Shown: piece after piece, positions 41,499 through 56,295 of the stretch
Numbering within the stretch: position 1 is the first letter of the stretch
How the letters are laid out: every line of letters begins with the position of its first letter
DNA from: Physcia stellaris
Lineage: Eukaryota; Ascomycota; Lecanoromycetes; Caliciales; Physciaceae
Direction of reading: 5' to 3'
DNA length: 64,000 nucleotides
Assembly (NCBI GenBank): GCA_018902385.1
Contig: JABSSW010000012.1
Span: 682,001-746,000, forward strand
Notes under the pieces: generated by a model
Seen by the model: the letters and a program-made list of their open reading frames with translations, nothing else
Told to the model about the DNA's origin: nothing
Databases searched by the model: none
Translations under genes and position numbers: made by a program

Positions 41499-44400
41499 CT
41501 ATGAGTCCCTATCCTTATAGAACTTCCTCATAATCAGATGCAAAAACAGGTTCACATTCACCCTGACCCCATCCCCTTCCCCTGCTCTCCCACCACCGCC
41601 CCTCGCGTTCCCTCCACCGCCGCCAGCGGTACCAAAGAATTCCAAAAATTGCGTATTGTTGAACTGCGCCTGCAACAGATCATCCAACGGGATCTGAGCG
41701 CTCGCACCAGGGATGCTAATCGGCCCGTTACTGCCCTCGATACTGAACACGCCAACCTCATTGCTCGAGATGGTCAAATCGATCTTATCCCACACGCGCT
41801 CCGGGTATCCCGCCCAGCTGACCAAAATGCCGCGGTTCGCGAGATCCTGCGCCGAGTACTTGAAGGATCCGAATTTGGGCACGCGGCCCGAGCGGGCGAG
41901 TTCGCGCTCGTGGTCCCATTGCTTGGTGAAGGGCATCAGGAAGCGCTTTTTGCCCTTTTTGTTCTGCAGCGTTACCATTGCTTGCTCGATGTAGTCGTTG
42001 TAGGTTTTGAGCTGGCCTTCGAGGTAGCCTGCCTGGTCGTTTAGTCTCGCGAGTGTGAGCTTCACGCCCTCGAGTTCGCGCTGGCGCTGCACCCTTCGAC
42101 GATGCTTGGTGCGGATATCGACTGCGATGGCGTTGAGGAGGTCTTGGTAGTGGTTGTGGCGGGTGAGGCGGCCGGCGTGTTCGAGGCGAAGGATGTTTTC
42201 GAGGGCGGTGCGTTTGAGCTCTGCGTAGGTCATGGAGGCGATGTCGAGGAGAGGCGAGAAGGTGGCTTCGGCGTAGGCGCCGCGTTTGCGGGAGGTGGTG
42301 GAGAGCTCGTCGTGCACGAGAGAGTCCCATCGGTCTTCGTCTTCGGGGAGGATGGGCTTGACCATTATTTCGAGAAGGTTGGAGCCGGATTGGACGCGGA
42401 TGATGTAGAGGATGCAACGTTTGGTTTCGGTGAAGAGAGCTTTGACTTCGGAATCAGGATCTAAGTGATTTAGTAACTGTAACATCAGCTCCAAGGGAGT
42501 AGAAAGGCATACCTTCGGCTTCGTGGAGCTTGGGGTTGAGGGTGAGACAGATCTCCGAAGAGCTCACGTTCATCAGCTCATGCTCGTTGTTCTTGGCAGA
42601 CCCAAGCTCCCGAATCACTTCTCGAAGCAGGTCATCGTGACTAGGGTATATGTACGACTGGTCGGCTGCTACTAAATGATGTATTGAGAAGATATCGGCC
42701 ATCTTGATGTACAGTGTCGGTTTGTTCCGCGCATAAAGGTCATTAAATTCGTCAATGTCAAATGTCTCCTCGGCATTCGACACGTTGATCACTATCATGA
42801 GCCGTTAGCACAAAGGATCCACTGTCAATGGAAAGGATACCCACAGTTGCTCCAGATATCACCCAACCGTTCGATCGACTCTCTTACATAGCTGTTGAGT
42901 GGCTGTAGGAAAACATTCTCGCCTCCAAACAACCTCCCAGCAGCAATCTGACTCAGAAGCTTCACGACTTGTCCCAAATTTCTCTTGTGCTCCTGCGAAA
43001 GACCTCGGTCGATAGCTCCATGCTTCTCAGGCTCGAGTAGTGCGGGCTGTAGGTAAGCTTTCCATACCCAATGGCCAACAATCTGCAGTGTATGACTTTG
43101 CTCCTCATGGGGAAATCGGGCTGTCAAGTAATGGAACATTTGCTGTGCGATATACCTTACTCCATATGGCATCTTGTGCAGCTGCTCCTCAAGCAAAGCG
43201 AAGAATTGATCTGCAATGTCTCGCAGATCTTGGAGATGGGCGATGAATGTTCGCTTGGTCTCCTCGTCTCGGATGGCTTCTTCACGCGGGATATCTGGCG
43301 ACCGATTACTTCTTCGGCCCGTGCGCAGTTGCTCATTCTCAATAGCCGACAGGTATATTTGCATTGGATCACTCTCAAGGTCGAGCTCCGGATTGTCTAT
43401 CACATTCTCCTTGATGATAGGGCCCAGGAAGTCTCGCATGTACTTTCGGTCTCGCGGAGACTTGACGTAGGCACCGAATATTTTGGCCCAGAAGAAGTTG
43501 CTTCTCAGATAGTCTTTGATAGAGGGGCAATGATCGATCTCCTCTTTGATCGATCGCGTTATTAATTTGATGAGATAGTATTCTTCTCGTCTTTTCTGAG
43601 CATAGCCGAACAAACCCATCATCAGATGCTTGATCCGCTCGCACTCCTTCTCAGCGGTTGCTTGCTCTCTTATTCTTTGAAAGAGTCGTGCGAGGTATTG
43701 AGGCTGTGTTTGCAAGATGAAGAACAATTCTTGATAGTGCTCCAGTTTTCTCCTCGAGTTTTTGTTGAGGGCTTTGAGATCAAAGGGATCCTTCGAAGAG
43801 ATCTCTCTGTTCGTAAGCAGGCTGCCAGCATCTCCTCCGAAATGTTTTTGGTGCTTTACAACTTCGTCGAGCGTAATCTTGTTCTTGACTAACAACGCGA
43901 TCTTGATATCCAGCTGGGTAATATACTGATCGGCTAATTCGTTTTGACGGACATGCTGGACTACTGTCTTCCTTAACCGTTCAAATTCAACCTCTTCGTC
44001 GAAATCAAAGTCACTGTCATTGAGAAGATGCACAAACCCTTTGACAGTGCCGACTGGAGGATTGCTGCCATTGGTCAAGCTCTTATAAGCTTCGCCCTGC
44101 AGTTTACCTCGCACAAAGCTTTGTACTTTGACTACTTTTTCCATGTTTGCTTTGAAGAAGGCTTTCTTCTCAACAAATTTCCGCCGTACCATCATACCGC
44201 GCATAGCGGCTTGAAGCTCGGCTACAGCTGGTTCGACGTCTTCTAATTCAGCGAGTAGTGACCCGATTTCGGACCGTATCATCATTGCTCTCGCTAGGCT
44301 TTGAAGTTGAACGACTTCCGGCTTGGTCCTTTGCAGCTGCTCTTGCAGCTCCTGGAGCCCTTGTCGACATAACCAACCTCGAGCGGAAGCCTGTAATTTA

Positions 44401-46736
44401 GTGATTGCTGGAGCCGCTGCTTCTAACGACTGCAGGTCGCTGTAGACTTTGGTGCGCACTAAACAAGCTCGCGATACGGATTGCAGACTCGTGATCTCGT
44501 TCGTTGAAGAAGCTAGTCGCTGATTGATATCCTTCACCTCATTTCGTATGGTGTGGGCACGCGCCAAAGCTTGGATAGCTATAAATCTCGACTGATGGGT
44601 CAGGAGCTGCTGTTTAATATCTTGACACCTTCGGCGGGATAGTGCTCCTCGAGATGCGGATTGTAGTGCTCGCCAAAGGCCGCTGAGGTTTCTAAGAGCC
44701 TCGTTCTGTCTCGCCACGGCTGATCTTACCGCGGCTGCTCTTGCGGCTTTTTGAACAACAACTATCGCTCCGTGAGCTTTCAACAACCGTCGCTGATCCT
44801 GTTCTAATCTCTCGCGATGCAGATGTCCTCGTATTGCTGCTTGTAATCGTACTACATTCTTCTCGGATCGTTTGGTTTGTAAAGATAGGTTATTGACCTC
44901 ACGGCGCTGCAGAAGGCCTCGTATTGCCGCTTGAAGGTGTGTGACGTGGCTCTCTGAGTCTCTTACGTATGCGTACTGTTCATTGAACCTATGACGCTCA
45001 AGTGCTCCGCGGAACGCTGCTTGAAATTTACGAATACCGGGCTCTTCTCTCCTTGCCTGTACCCGAATATTCTGTGTTTTGACTCTAGATTTTCGAGCAC
45101 GCACGAGACTTTGCAAAAGGATCACATCTTTCTCGCTTCCTTTCCACCGTTCTTCTCGACTTCGTTGCCGTCTTCGGATTATAACACCTCTCGCGGCACT
45201 TTGGAGGTTTGTGGCGAAAATCTGCATACTCAAGCGATACTCAGCAATTTGTCGTGCCCAGGCTCCACGAATTATTGACTGTAGTTCTACCAGTCGCTCC
45301 TCGGAATCCCATAAACTCTGCATCGTGTAGCCAAGACCAATTCGAACCATAGCGCCTCTCAACTGAGCCTGGAGCTCAAGCACGCTTCCTTCTTTATCTC
45401 GTAATTCACGTTCCATCCGTTCTTCTTCTGATTCGACAGGCTCGGGTTCAGGTTCGGGCTCCGCACCAAAATTTGCTCCCATGCCGGAAAAGCTGGGCAT
45501 GCTGACCCCAGACTTATCCAGCCCCTTCTGCATCTCTTCAAGCTCATGGTGCTCGAACTCTAGTTGACCTACAAGATTGCCAATTCGAAAGTCCACTATG
45601 CCTTTTCGATATAACAGCCACGAGAGGGCATGTATGCAGTAGATTACTTTCGGTATGTTCTTCTTCTCGTACAGATCAATCAGCTCAAAACGAAAGAGTT
45701 CGGGAAGCTCCACCTCTGCCAGAAATCGAAAGAAGAGAGCGATATTGTCGGAATGACGAAACTGTAATTTAGGATTTCGAAATATTCGCATGGGTTGATT
45801 AGGATGTAGCGCTTGGACCACCTCCGCCAGAGTAACTCCATCTCGTAAAGCCTCTTCAAGCTGAACAATTGGTGGTATTGGCTTATCTATGATATCTTCA
45901 ATCCATTCCTTGGCTTCACCAATATGACATAAGTACTCGTACGCCTGGAGAAACTGGCGCTGTTTGTCCATCCAATTTCTCTCTCCCCAAGCATAGGTAC
46001 GAACATTTGTCGTGCCCTTGCTACCACGAGTGGAGTCCGTGCGTTTTAGTTGTCGTCGTCCACGCATACCAACCACTGAAGGGGTTGGAGAGTCAATAGA
46101 AAAATCCTCGCTTGACTCATTGCCAGCAAATTTCGAAAGCGTACGCAGATGACCCGTTGTTGAGCTCTTGAGATTTTGCAGATCGGGGGTAGATAGCACA
46201 GGCGCATGAGGGTTAGTAGATGAATGCTGCTGTGATCTCCTGGAAACCGAGTCTGCTCGACCAAGTCCAATCGCATTCGGACCACTGGGCTGGGTTGCTA
46301 GAGATGTGGGGGAATATGCCGGCCCTGTATACTGGTACTTTGGCGCCTCGTCGTAGCTTTGTATGCGCGAATGGGTCAGATGTGTTTTCTTCGCAGACGG
46401 AGGAGAGGCGCTGGGTGCCTGTGGTAGTGGCCGCAAGGACTGGCGAGCAGACTTGTAGCCTCCTGCTGCGTTATTCTCATACCCAGTGATTTCAGTCGCT
46501 GAAGGCCCCATGGGAGCAGTCTCGCTGATACCACGCTTGTGGCCTGCTCCTTGATATTGGTATCCACTGGAAGCCGTGGAGGAGAATGTACTTGTTCGGG
46601 TTGGGACAAATGGATTGGACGATGTGGAGTAGGCGGAGGAATTTGTTGAAGCCGTGGATGAATTGCGCAATGGACTCGATCTAGTGACAGGATTCTCTCC
46701 CCTCTGCGACTGCCGTCCTGGGTATTGGTACGACAT
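41499..46736 (-). CDS. IQGAP / Ras-GAP-like cytokinesis scaffold
   Basis: IQGAP homologue (Rng2/Iqg1/SepG type), a scaffold for actomyosin ring assembly and septation. Exons 46736-42845, 42791-42513 and 42460-41499 give about 1710 residues. Residues 1-250 are Ser-rich and disordered. A calponin-homology domain follows (~258-390; WIEDIIDKPIPPIVQLEEAL, LYEKKNIPKVIYCIHALSWL). Residues ~440-890 hold about 15 IQ-like repeats of the form LQxxxRGxxxRRR (for example LQSAARGVIIRRRQ, LQAAIRGLLQRRE). A RasGAP-related domain spans ~950-1290. The C-terminal RasGAP_C domain includes FDIDEFNDLYARNKPTLYIK and TFSPLLDIASMTYAELKRTA. The donor GTGGGT of intron 1 was chosen because it yields DIWSNLINVSNAEETFD. 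Divergent from IMP dehydrogenase. Confidence 0.95.
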
Positions 46737-47283
46737 TACTTTGATTTCAGGTGTTTGTTTCCCCTGGGAAAGCTATACATCTGTGTTGATGGGGTGGTGG
46801 TAGATCAATTTGGCGCATTCCCAAGTGTGGCTGCGGCCTACAAAGCGACCTGTTGAGGCTTTCGTACCGTTTCGAGCGCGTAGCGTCTTGTGGGTCGCAG
46901 GTTGTGGAGCCCCACTGATCGCTCATTTGGATAGCATCTTGTTGATTTCCACCATCTACACCCCTTCTCGCCTCAAGTTGGAAAGCAGTGCCTGGTTCCT
47001 GGCGTCGAATCGAATCTTAATGGTCTGATGTCAAGGCGGGAAAGCGGCGATAAACAAAACAATGCCGGTCAAAATGCGGCCCGGCGCTATCACGCTATCT
47101 TAGCGCGCTTTGCGGCCCACATGAAATTCAAAGCTCACCGAGTCTTTATCTCTTCTTTTTTCTTACTTGGGAGAAGCTTGCTTCAACCCGTCGATTAAGT
47201 ATCCCACGAGACTTGTCGACTCAGCCCCTCATAATCGTCCGTTCTCTCTACCCTCCTGAACATATATTACCCTGATTTGAAGG
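46737..47283. other. shared promoter region of IQGAP and IMP dehydrogenase
   Basis: 546 bp between the two start codons. The IMPDH side has a T/C-rich stretch near 47150-47170 and CT-rich sequence just before its ATG. No other gene seen. Confidence 0.5.
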
Positions 47284-49182
<1,899 letters not shown>

Positions 49183-49476
49183 GGTTTGGGGAGGACTGCG
49201 GTAATGATATCGAATGAGTAATGGCATACGTGGCGGCAAAAGTTTTCAAAATGGGATACCAGATGGCGAAATGTAGGCAATGACAAAGGAGTAGGTGTTG
49301 GATTTCATAATACCCTGGGTAAGAGGGCGAACTGGGATGAATTTCCTTGCATTTGGTGCCATATAGGTAGCTATTTTACCTAGTACGTTACACCTGGATC
49401 TCGTTGCGGTCTATTATACATGGCCCACTATGCCACCTAGACGCCATCGCTAAATGCCTTGAGAATTTGCCTCCGT
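49183..49476. other. convergent 3' flanks, nothing seen
   Basis: About 290 bp between the IMPDH stop and the F-box protein stop. No ORF, repeat or RNA recognised. Confidence 0.5.
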
Positions 49477-51894
49477 CTAGTCTTCAATTCCCTCCCACGA
49501 AGAGTCAGAATCGCTGAAACCTTCGAAGCTTTCATCAGAATCGCTGAAACCTTCGAAGCTATCATCGTAATCCACTTCGAGACAGGGTTTCTTCTGCAGG
49601 TTCTGAATCAATGGGTTGTTGAAACGAGCGAAGGCACTCTTTGAGCCAGTAAGCTCAGGTTGCTCGCTGGCCTTTTGTTCCTTGAGGTCTGATATGCTTA
49701 TTGGCTGTGAATGGCGCGAATGTCAGCATAGCTAAGCTTGGCAAAGAGCATGGAATGAAAGGGAAGTACGTACAGCTTTAGTACACAACTCCTCCGACGT
49801 GCTACAGCCCACAGGCTCTGGGCTCGAAGTTTCGGAACAGACCGAGAAGCCGCTCCATTCATCCTCCGAGTCTTCTTCGACTCTGCAAGGCTCTTGACGA
49901 TTACCGACACAAGGGTTATTTTGGCCGGCTGGTACTGCTCGAGGGCTAGAACCGCGTGGTCTACACTTGTTAGGATTATCCAGCTTTGCTTGCATGCCTG
50001 CAGGGGCTTTGGAACGGGGATTTCCAGGGTCGGCGAGTTTGCCGGGTTTGACGGTCCAAACGGTATGCCATCCCAGCCTCCGGTTGGGATCACGCTGATG
50101 CAGTGCCCGGCGAGCTTTGATATAGTTCATGCCAATGATGTTGCCGCTATTGCCTCGAACGCTGCATGCCGTAGGAGCAGATTTTGTAGAGTAGGAGCGT
50201 GATTCAAGGTCAACTTTCAGGGCACAAGGTGGCTTCATGCTCATATCGATGTTAATGCTATAGCGCGGTTGAGCAAACAAGCGTATCTCCTTGTTGTAAG
50301 CAACGTCTGCAGCTGATCCGTTTGAATCGGTTGTTGCTGACCCATTTGAAAGGATATTCCCAGAAGCTTTAGGTTCTTGCTGCTTAGGTGAGTCTTCTTC
50401 AGCTGTTCCCTTCTGTGCCCATGCAGGAACATGCTGAGGGGCTTTGTCTTGCTTTCTTGGCCACAAGGGAGCATGCACCTCCTTATATGCCTTCTGTGCC
50501 CATATAGGGACATTTGCAAGAATCTTAGCATCGGGACGCAAGGATGGGCCTGCTTGTGTCGCTGAGATAGCGGTCGTTGAATTTGCAGCGGCATGAACAC
50601 CACCCTGTGTAGAGAAGCTCGTAGGTGCTGAAACGTCAATATCCATTGGCGAATCCAAGTCCGACGCGAGATTGGTTTTCTTCGCAGCCTTTTCGAATGT
50701 TGAGAGCCCAGGTCCTGCGATACCATCATCATCCTCAGCTGAGTCAATTGTCACGAGGCTACTAGCTGAGCTGGCGACTGCTGTTGATGAGGAATTTTCT
50801 AGGTTGGATGAATCTGTAGCAGCAGGGGCGCTGTGTGTTGCCGAACGCGTCGTTATCGGCTGGCGATACCACTCCCTATACTGTTTTTTACTGTTCTTGC
50901 CATTTACCAACTTGGGATGCACCCAACTAGGTTTCTTTTCGAAGACCAGGTCCTTCTCCTCAGCATGGTAGTCACCATTGATGGCCACTTCTTCCCCATT
51001 CATATCCCATTTCTTGTGCTTGGCGAAGGAATTGGGAGTGGAGACACCGATGAGAATAGCAGATTGGACTACATCATGGGGAGTTGCGAAATTGGAGACC
51101 CAGGTATCTCCGACCCTTCGCTGCTCCTGGACTGTTATAGGGTCAGGAGGGGGGGGATTAGCATGGGCTTCAAGTCGCGGTTGAACGTCGATGCGCCAGC
51201 AGTCCTCGCAAAACCGCGTTCCGTGGCCTTGATGTGCTCTTCCCAGGACACCACATTGATAACAGACAATCCACGGTTCTTTATTGATGGTGACCCAGCT
51301 GTTCCGAGCAAGTCTTGCAAAGCCATTTTGATCCTCCTTTAGGCCGCAATCAAGGCAATATCGGCCTCTTGCCTTTTTCGCGCCTGGCTAATGATGAAGG
51401 TCGAGTCAGCCTCATAAATTCCGGATGCAAATCGTGACAAGCTCTTTAGTAAATATGCGTAATAGTCAAGGCATGGCCTACAGTGTAGGGAAGGGGGAAA
51501 CCGTTTCGCGGATGCAGAGGAGACTTACACCTTTTTCTTTTACTCTTGCGTTATCTGCAAACTTCACACGCGGTCGAAGCCGGCAGCAACTGTTGCATGC
51601 ATAAAAATGTCCTTTGGCAGGTAAAAGGGTTTCGGCTTGCAGATAATCGTCATGAATGAAATCAGGGATGTACGTCATGAAGAACTTGTTCGAGTATTTC
51701 AGATTAAGCTTGTCGAAGAGATTGAGGTCCTTGAAAACAAGCTCTTTGAGCTCAACTGGTAAATCTGTAAGGTAATCTCTCCCAACTCCATTTATCTCAA
51801 GACTTTTTGTCGGCCCAGGCTTCGTTTTCGACGCTAGCTCTTCATCTTTTGTGCCTTCAATAGCAGAGACTGATGTCGCAGCTTGGTTCGCCAT
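49477..51894 (-). CDS. F-box protein with Cys-pair motifs and long disordered tail
   Basis: Probable substrate adaptor of an SCF ubiquitin ligase. Exons 51894-51529, 51387-49774 and 49704-49477 are in phase and give about 735 residues. The F-box-like segment is LTDLPVELKELVFKDLNLFD (residues ~42-80). It is followed by FYACNSCCRLRPRVKFAD, then CLDC, CYQC and CEDC pairs, a possible zinc-binding region common in Pezizomycotina F-box proteins. The central 300 residues are Ser/Ala-rich with two VPxWAQK motifs. Near the C-terminus is a Pro/Cys/Arg-rich patch, and the last exon carries two copies of SFEGFSDSD. The ATG at 51894 (MANQAATSV) is taken as start. The exon 1-2 join was recovered from GTAAGT...ATTAG and opens a single frame of over 500 codons. 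Substrates unknown. Confidence 0.8.
49505..49564 (-). repeat. 30-bp in-frame tandem duplication in the F-box gene
   Basis: Two near-identical 30-bp units at 49505-49534 and 49535-49564. On the coding strand each gives a (E/D)SFEGFSDSD decapeptide. Only the last few bases differ between units, so the event looks young or gene-converted. Confidence 0.85.
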
Positions 51895-52680
51895 GGCCAC
51901 AAGAGATTGGGGTATTATCCTGGAGGAGCCCCGTGGTTGGGCTGCTAGTAAAATGGAACTGAGAATGTGAGGACTTACTCGGCGATGATGGATTAAAGTT
52001 AGCTGAGATATCTAATGAAGACTACTTTGGCTTAAATGGCTTTATTTTTCAGGTCGATATGGATTGAGAAATTGGGAGAATTATGAATAAGGAAAGTTGT
52101 GGGTTGGCCATGAGTCCTGGCCCAGAAGCGAACTATGTTGAGCCCGGGTAATCAAAGGGAAGCCCCACCAGAAGCAGCCTGATTGACGCATTTCACTCAT
52201 ACGACTATTCACTGCCAGAAAGATCACGGCATCCATTGCATAAAGGGGAAGATGTGAGTGTTGTTGGATTGGAAGAGAGAGCCGACTCTCGTGCAAGATT
52301 GACTGGATGACTCCTTAGCTCTGGCTTCTTCAAATGAAACCGTACGTAGGCCAAGACTTTCATCGAACCTCGGTTCCTCACCTTATCTAATTTACTCCTC
52401 TGTCCACCATTATTGTCAAAGACGCCATGATGGAGGATAGGACCTCTCGTGATCTGCTAGGTCTATGTTCTCGTCGTGTAATGGCCAATCTGCAAGCCTC
52501 GTCAAGACCTCCATCCTCGTTCAAAGGCTGATACAGCCGTGGATCTGCTGCCCCAATGGCCTGCATAAACTACCTTTAGTTACACAATCATCGCCTCATC
52601 AAGTCGACTCATGGTGGCAACGGAGTTCAACTTACAGTAAGAGGCAGCCCAGGCTCATACAAATACTGTTTGTAAGGACC
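51895..52680. other. promoter region between the F-box and Nudix genes
   Basis: About 790 bp. The frame 52465-52680 is open and in phase with the Nudix start, so a longer N-terminus from an ATG at 52465 is possible. Otherwise no gene seen. Confidence 0.45.
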
Positions 52681-53847
52681 ATGACCACCAATGGAGCAAA
52701 AGCGAGTCCGCAAAACCAGCCCTCGAGCGAAGGGAAGTCAGTCCCCGTCCCAAGCCCAAGCGCAAGGTAAGCCTGAATGTCTAATCCCCCCACCTACCCC
52801 TTAAGTCAATCATCACTCATAAATTTGCATAGCGTCCTAGTCATATCAGCGAAGAATGAGATCCTACTTCTCCGTCGCGTTAAAAACTCGACCTCATTCG
52901 CCTCCGCACACGTCTTTCCAGGTGGACACATCTCGCCTCAGGACGGGGATCTCCCACCCCTAGACGACGTGCGTAGACATGAGGATTCTGAAGCTTACCG
53001 TATCGGTGCCGTCAGGGAATGCTTCGAGGAAACCGGCATTCTCCTAGCGAAAAGGAAGGGTAGCGAGGGCTTACTTGAGCTGAGTGATGCGGAGCGGGAA
53101 GAAGGCAGGCACGCCGTGCACAGCGAGAAGATACCTTTCAGAGAATGGGTAGACCAAAGGGGTGGCGTTGCGGAGACAGCATCCCTCATTCCGTTCACTC
53201 GATGGCTTACCCCAATCAATGTCCCACGACAGCGGTACTCGACGCAGATGTATATATACTTTCTCCCCCTTTCATCACCCACGCAGCTCCAAGCTCACAA
53301 CACAGTGCCTACCTCCGATGGTGGTATCGAGCATACAGAGGCCCACTTCAAGCCCGTATCCGAATGGCTGCGGCTATTTCAAGAAGACCAGGTGATATTA
53401 TTCCCTCCGCAGTTCTTTCTGCTATCTCTCCTTGCACCCTTCCTCTCAGCCACTTCGGAACAGCCCAGCACTCAAGTCCTACAGTCCCAACGAGACGCAT
53501 TGATGGACTTCATCAATCGTACCGAGGAAGGGGAATCGTCCTGGGCCGAGAAGAGCATCAGCCCGAAGCCGCTGTTCAAGCAAGGGGAGAGGATGGTCTT
53601 CAGCCTTGATGAGCCAGGGCCGGAGCTCGAAGGGACTGGGAGGAAAGGTGATGGGAAGAGGATGATCACTTGGATCGTCAAGGAGGGGAGGCCGCAGAGT
53701 CTGGAGGTGCGCTGGAGGGCAGACGTTGAGAGGGAGAGGAAGGAGGCGCAGGAGAGAGCAGCGTATTTCCATGAGATTACTCGCGAGGAAGCGGAGAAGG
53801 GACGAAGTGAACGTCAATGGAGCGGCGGGAGGGGGAAGAAGCTGTAA
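52681..53847 (+). CDS. Nudix hydrolase, NUDT19-like
   Basis: Probable nucleoside-diphosphate-linked hydrolase resembling the NUDT19/RP2 group, whose members cleave CoA esters. Exons 52681-52766 and 52833-53847 join in phase and give 366 residues. After a disordered leader, the fold begins ASVLVISAKNEILLLRR. HVFPGGHISPQDGD starts the Nudix box, and after an insertion of about 20 residues it resumes as IGAVRECFEETGILLAKR, giving the metal-binding REcFEETG. The split box is typical of this group. FTRWLTPINVPRQRYSTQMY follows. The C-terminal third is charged, ending GGRGKKL, which only loosely resembles a peroxisomal signal. The substrate is not determined. A longer start at 52465 would add a basic leader that might target mitochondria. 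Confidence 0.87.
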
Positions 53848-54083
53848 TAATATGAAGCCTCTCTCACTTCGGTGTTCAATAGATTGACTGTCGAGGTACC
53901 TGACCGGTGTGAGCGCGCATATGGGTCATATCGAATCACTAGCTTTGAAGACATCAATTCTATACACACGAAATAGTATCGACAGGACGAGTTCCCAGAG
54001 CCCGATGAGATGCCCGACCAATAGACCTGCTGCAAAGGGTATCAAAACACCAAATCTCACCACCTCCCCACAACTGAAGGATC

Positions 54084-56295
54084 CTACATCAGATGCTGAA
54101 TCAAAGCATTGAGCACGTCTTTCATAACAGGGTCTTCATTCTCGGCATTGGCATCCATGCTGCCCAATTGCTCTGACAAAGGTGAGTATGCAGGTGAATT
54201 GGACAATCAGATCAACTTACCTTTCAGCGTAGCTTTAACGTCACTGAATGATTCGTCTCGATCTGCGAGAAGGTCACGTATCCTTTTTCTTGCGCCGTCG
54301 TCCTCAGCGATCAGCCAGGCGAGTATCACATCAACTGTCTAAACAAGGTTCAATGACGGTCTCATGTGTAAGCAAGTCAGTCTACTCACCTGTAGGGTAA
54401 AGAGACCAGCGTCCAATCGCCGTGAGAGCCATTCATCCTCTTGTTCTTCTTGTTCAGCAGCTGATAGCTTAGCACGTTCGCCCTTGATGCTCTGATCGGC
54501 GAGCGAAACTTTTGACGTGTAATCCCGCCGTATGCTGATTAGTCGCTCGATCTTTTCGTAGTTCTTTTCAACGAATTTCGCGAGTAACCGTATTCGTGGT
54601 GCTGAATCTGCTGGCAACGATCGTAGCATGGATGATAGTATGCCAAGAATATGCTCTGTGGTTTGGTTGTCAGGCTAGATGGCCAGAGTTAGATGATTTC
54701 CAATTGAACAGATCGATGATATACTACCTTCTTTATCAGCGTACTGAAAGTAACCTTCAATCCGGCGGCCTCGACGAGCTTCTCGCAGCAAGCCGATCCA
54801 TCTTGTCCGCCAAGAGCATGATCTAGGAGTCGTAGCGCTCGAGGTTTACTCATCTTACCATCTCTAAGCATGATAAGACATAGCTCAATGCCTTCCGCTT
54901 CCATGAACTTGTCCTTTCCCGGGCCAGCATCAACGCAGCACGTTATGCAATTAAACAGATTCTCGACATATTCCTCTTCTTCGGTCCCTTTGAGAGGATC
55001 ACGCTTGCGGTAAGGACTGAGCAGCTGCAGAATGAGATCTATGCCGTTCTTTTGCACAATTTGTGACCTATTGGTGCTGGATGATTGAAGAAGTATGGCT
55101 AGAACCTCTGCCGCATACTGCTTGTTCTGGCTTACGGCAGGCTCTGGTTGCCGAATGCGTGACAACAGCCATTCAATAATTGAGGTCTCTTTGGCTAGTG
55201 TTTCTGCGATCAATACCCGTGATGCTAGGTTCTCCGCAACACCTGATAGACGTTAGCCGGTTGTCAACATCGAAAGTAAGTGTTCCTGACCGAGAACATG
55301 GTATACGCCAGCTCTGTCGGACTCGACCTTTTCGTCGAAGCGTGATAGATTCTCGTAAAGTAGATTGATTAAATTGGCTTCAAGCTACAGCACCATCAGT
55401 TATTAGTCGAAAAGGAAGTAAAAATAGTAATGCACACCATTGCATCCACCAATGAATCCCACTGCGCTTGCTCTGCTTCGACATCCTCATCAGTGAGCTC
55501 GTTGATGATCTCAATAGCATCAATTGCAATATCGGTATTTTCATGGGATAGCAAAGACACCAACGAAGCGACGCAGCCAAGCTTTGCAAATTCTTCGTAA
55601 AGCTCTGGGTGCTCGGATAATATTGATAAGGCCTTGATGTCTGCATCTAGATCCGCCTCTGAGCCCATGAATCTACAGCAGGTCAGAAGGGACCCACCAC
55701 AGTCGAATAACTTTCGTCACGTACTTCTGTGGACTGCTTTCAAATTTGGCTCGCAACTCGGAATTCTTTGTTATCTTTTTCTCGAAGTTCAGAGCCAGCC
55801 TTCGAACCCAGGCGGAGTCGATCTTCTCAGCTTTCTGAAATGTCAGATAAGTATCGTTCAAGCACGTTTCATTCGAAGAGTTGCATTTTACAGATGTGTC
55901 CTCCTTCTCCCGCTCCTCGATGAAATCCAGCACCTCAGCTGTGTCGCGGTTGATGCCACCACCGAAGAATCGACCCTCTTCGTCGTTGGAATCATCCTCA
56001 TCCGGCGGCAGTTCCGGCCCCGCCTCTATATCCTCGTCTTCTTCTTCCTCTACAGTAGCTCTTCCATTGGTTTTCACGTCTCCATTTGCGGTAAGCCTGG
56101 TGGCTTTGTAAATTGCGTCTGCAGTCCGTCAACTATTTGTGCGATCTACAGCTGCACATCCTGACGTACCTGGATTTATCGAAGCCTCTAGTTTGCGTTT
56201 GTTGTTTGGTAGTAAAGGTTTCTATAATGTCAGCACTTGGACATATCCAATCAGAAAAACATGGTCACCTTGAAAAGATCATCAATGTTGGACAT
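54084..56295 (-). CDS. beta-catenin-like protein 1 (CTNNBL1), 10 exons
   Basis: CTNNBL1 homologue, an armadillo-like protein bound to the Prp19/CDC5L spliceosomal complex. Exons: 56295-56269, 56221-56170, 56118-55892, 55834-55725, 55672-55438, 55384-55291, 55242-54728, 54674-54390, 54338-54221, 54172-54084. All phases agree and give 583 residues, close to the family length. It starts MSNIDDLFKKPLLPNNKRKL, with a basic nuclear signal, then an acidic stretch (EEEEDEDIEAGPELPPDEDD). The helical repeats include LSILSEHPELYEEFAKLGCV, VSLLSHENTDIAIDAIEIIN, LINLLYENLSRFDEKVESD, GVAENLASRVLIAETLAKE and PRALRLLDHALGGQDGSACC. It ends LNALIQHLM. Divergent from the Dia2/Pof3-like gene over 261 bp. Confidence 0.95.

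Noticed and set aside
41785-42417. 210-codon minus-strand ORF and 168-codon plus-strand ORF (41538-42044)
   Set aside because: Alternate-frame and antisense readings of the IQGAP C-terminal exon; the Arg/Pro/His-rich composition is typical of a shadow frame.
43071-43565. 164-codon plus-strand ORF
   Set aside because: Antisense to the RasGAP-related part of IQGAP, without any family signature.
50833-51342. 169-codon plus-strand ORF
   Set aside because: Antisense to the F-box protein's Cys-pair region, which forms one continuous minus-strand frame.
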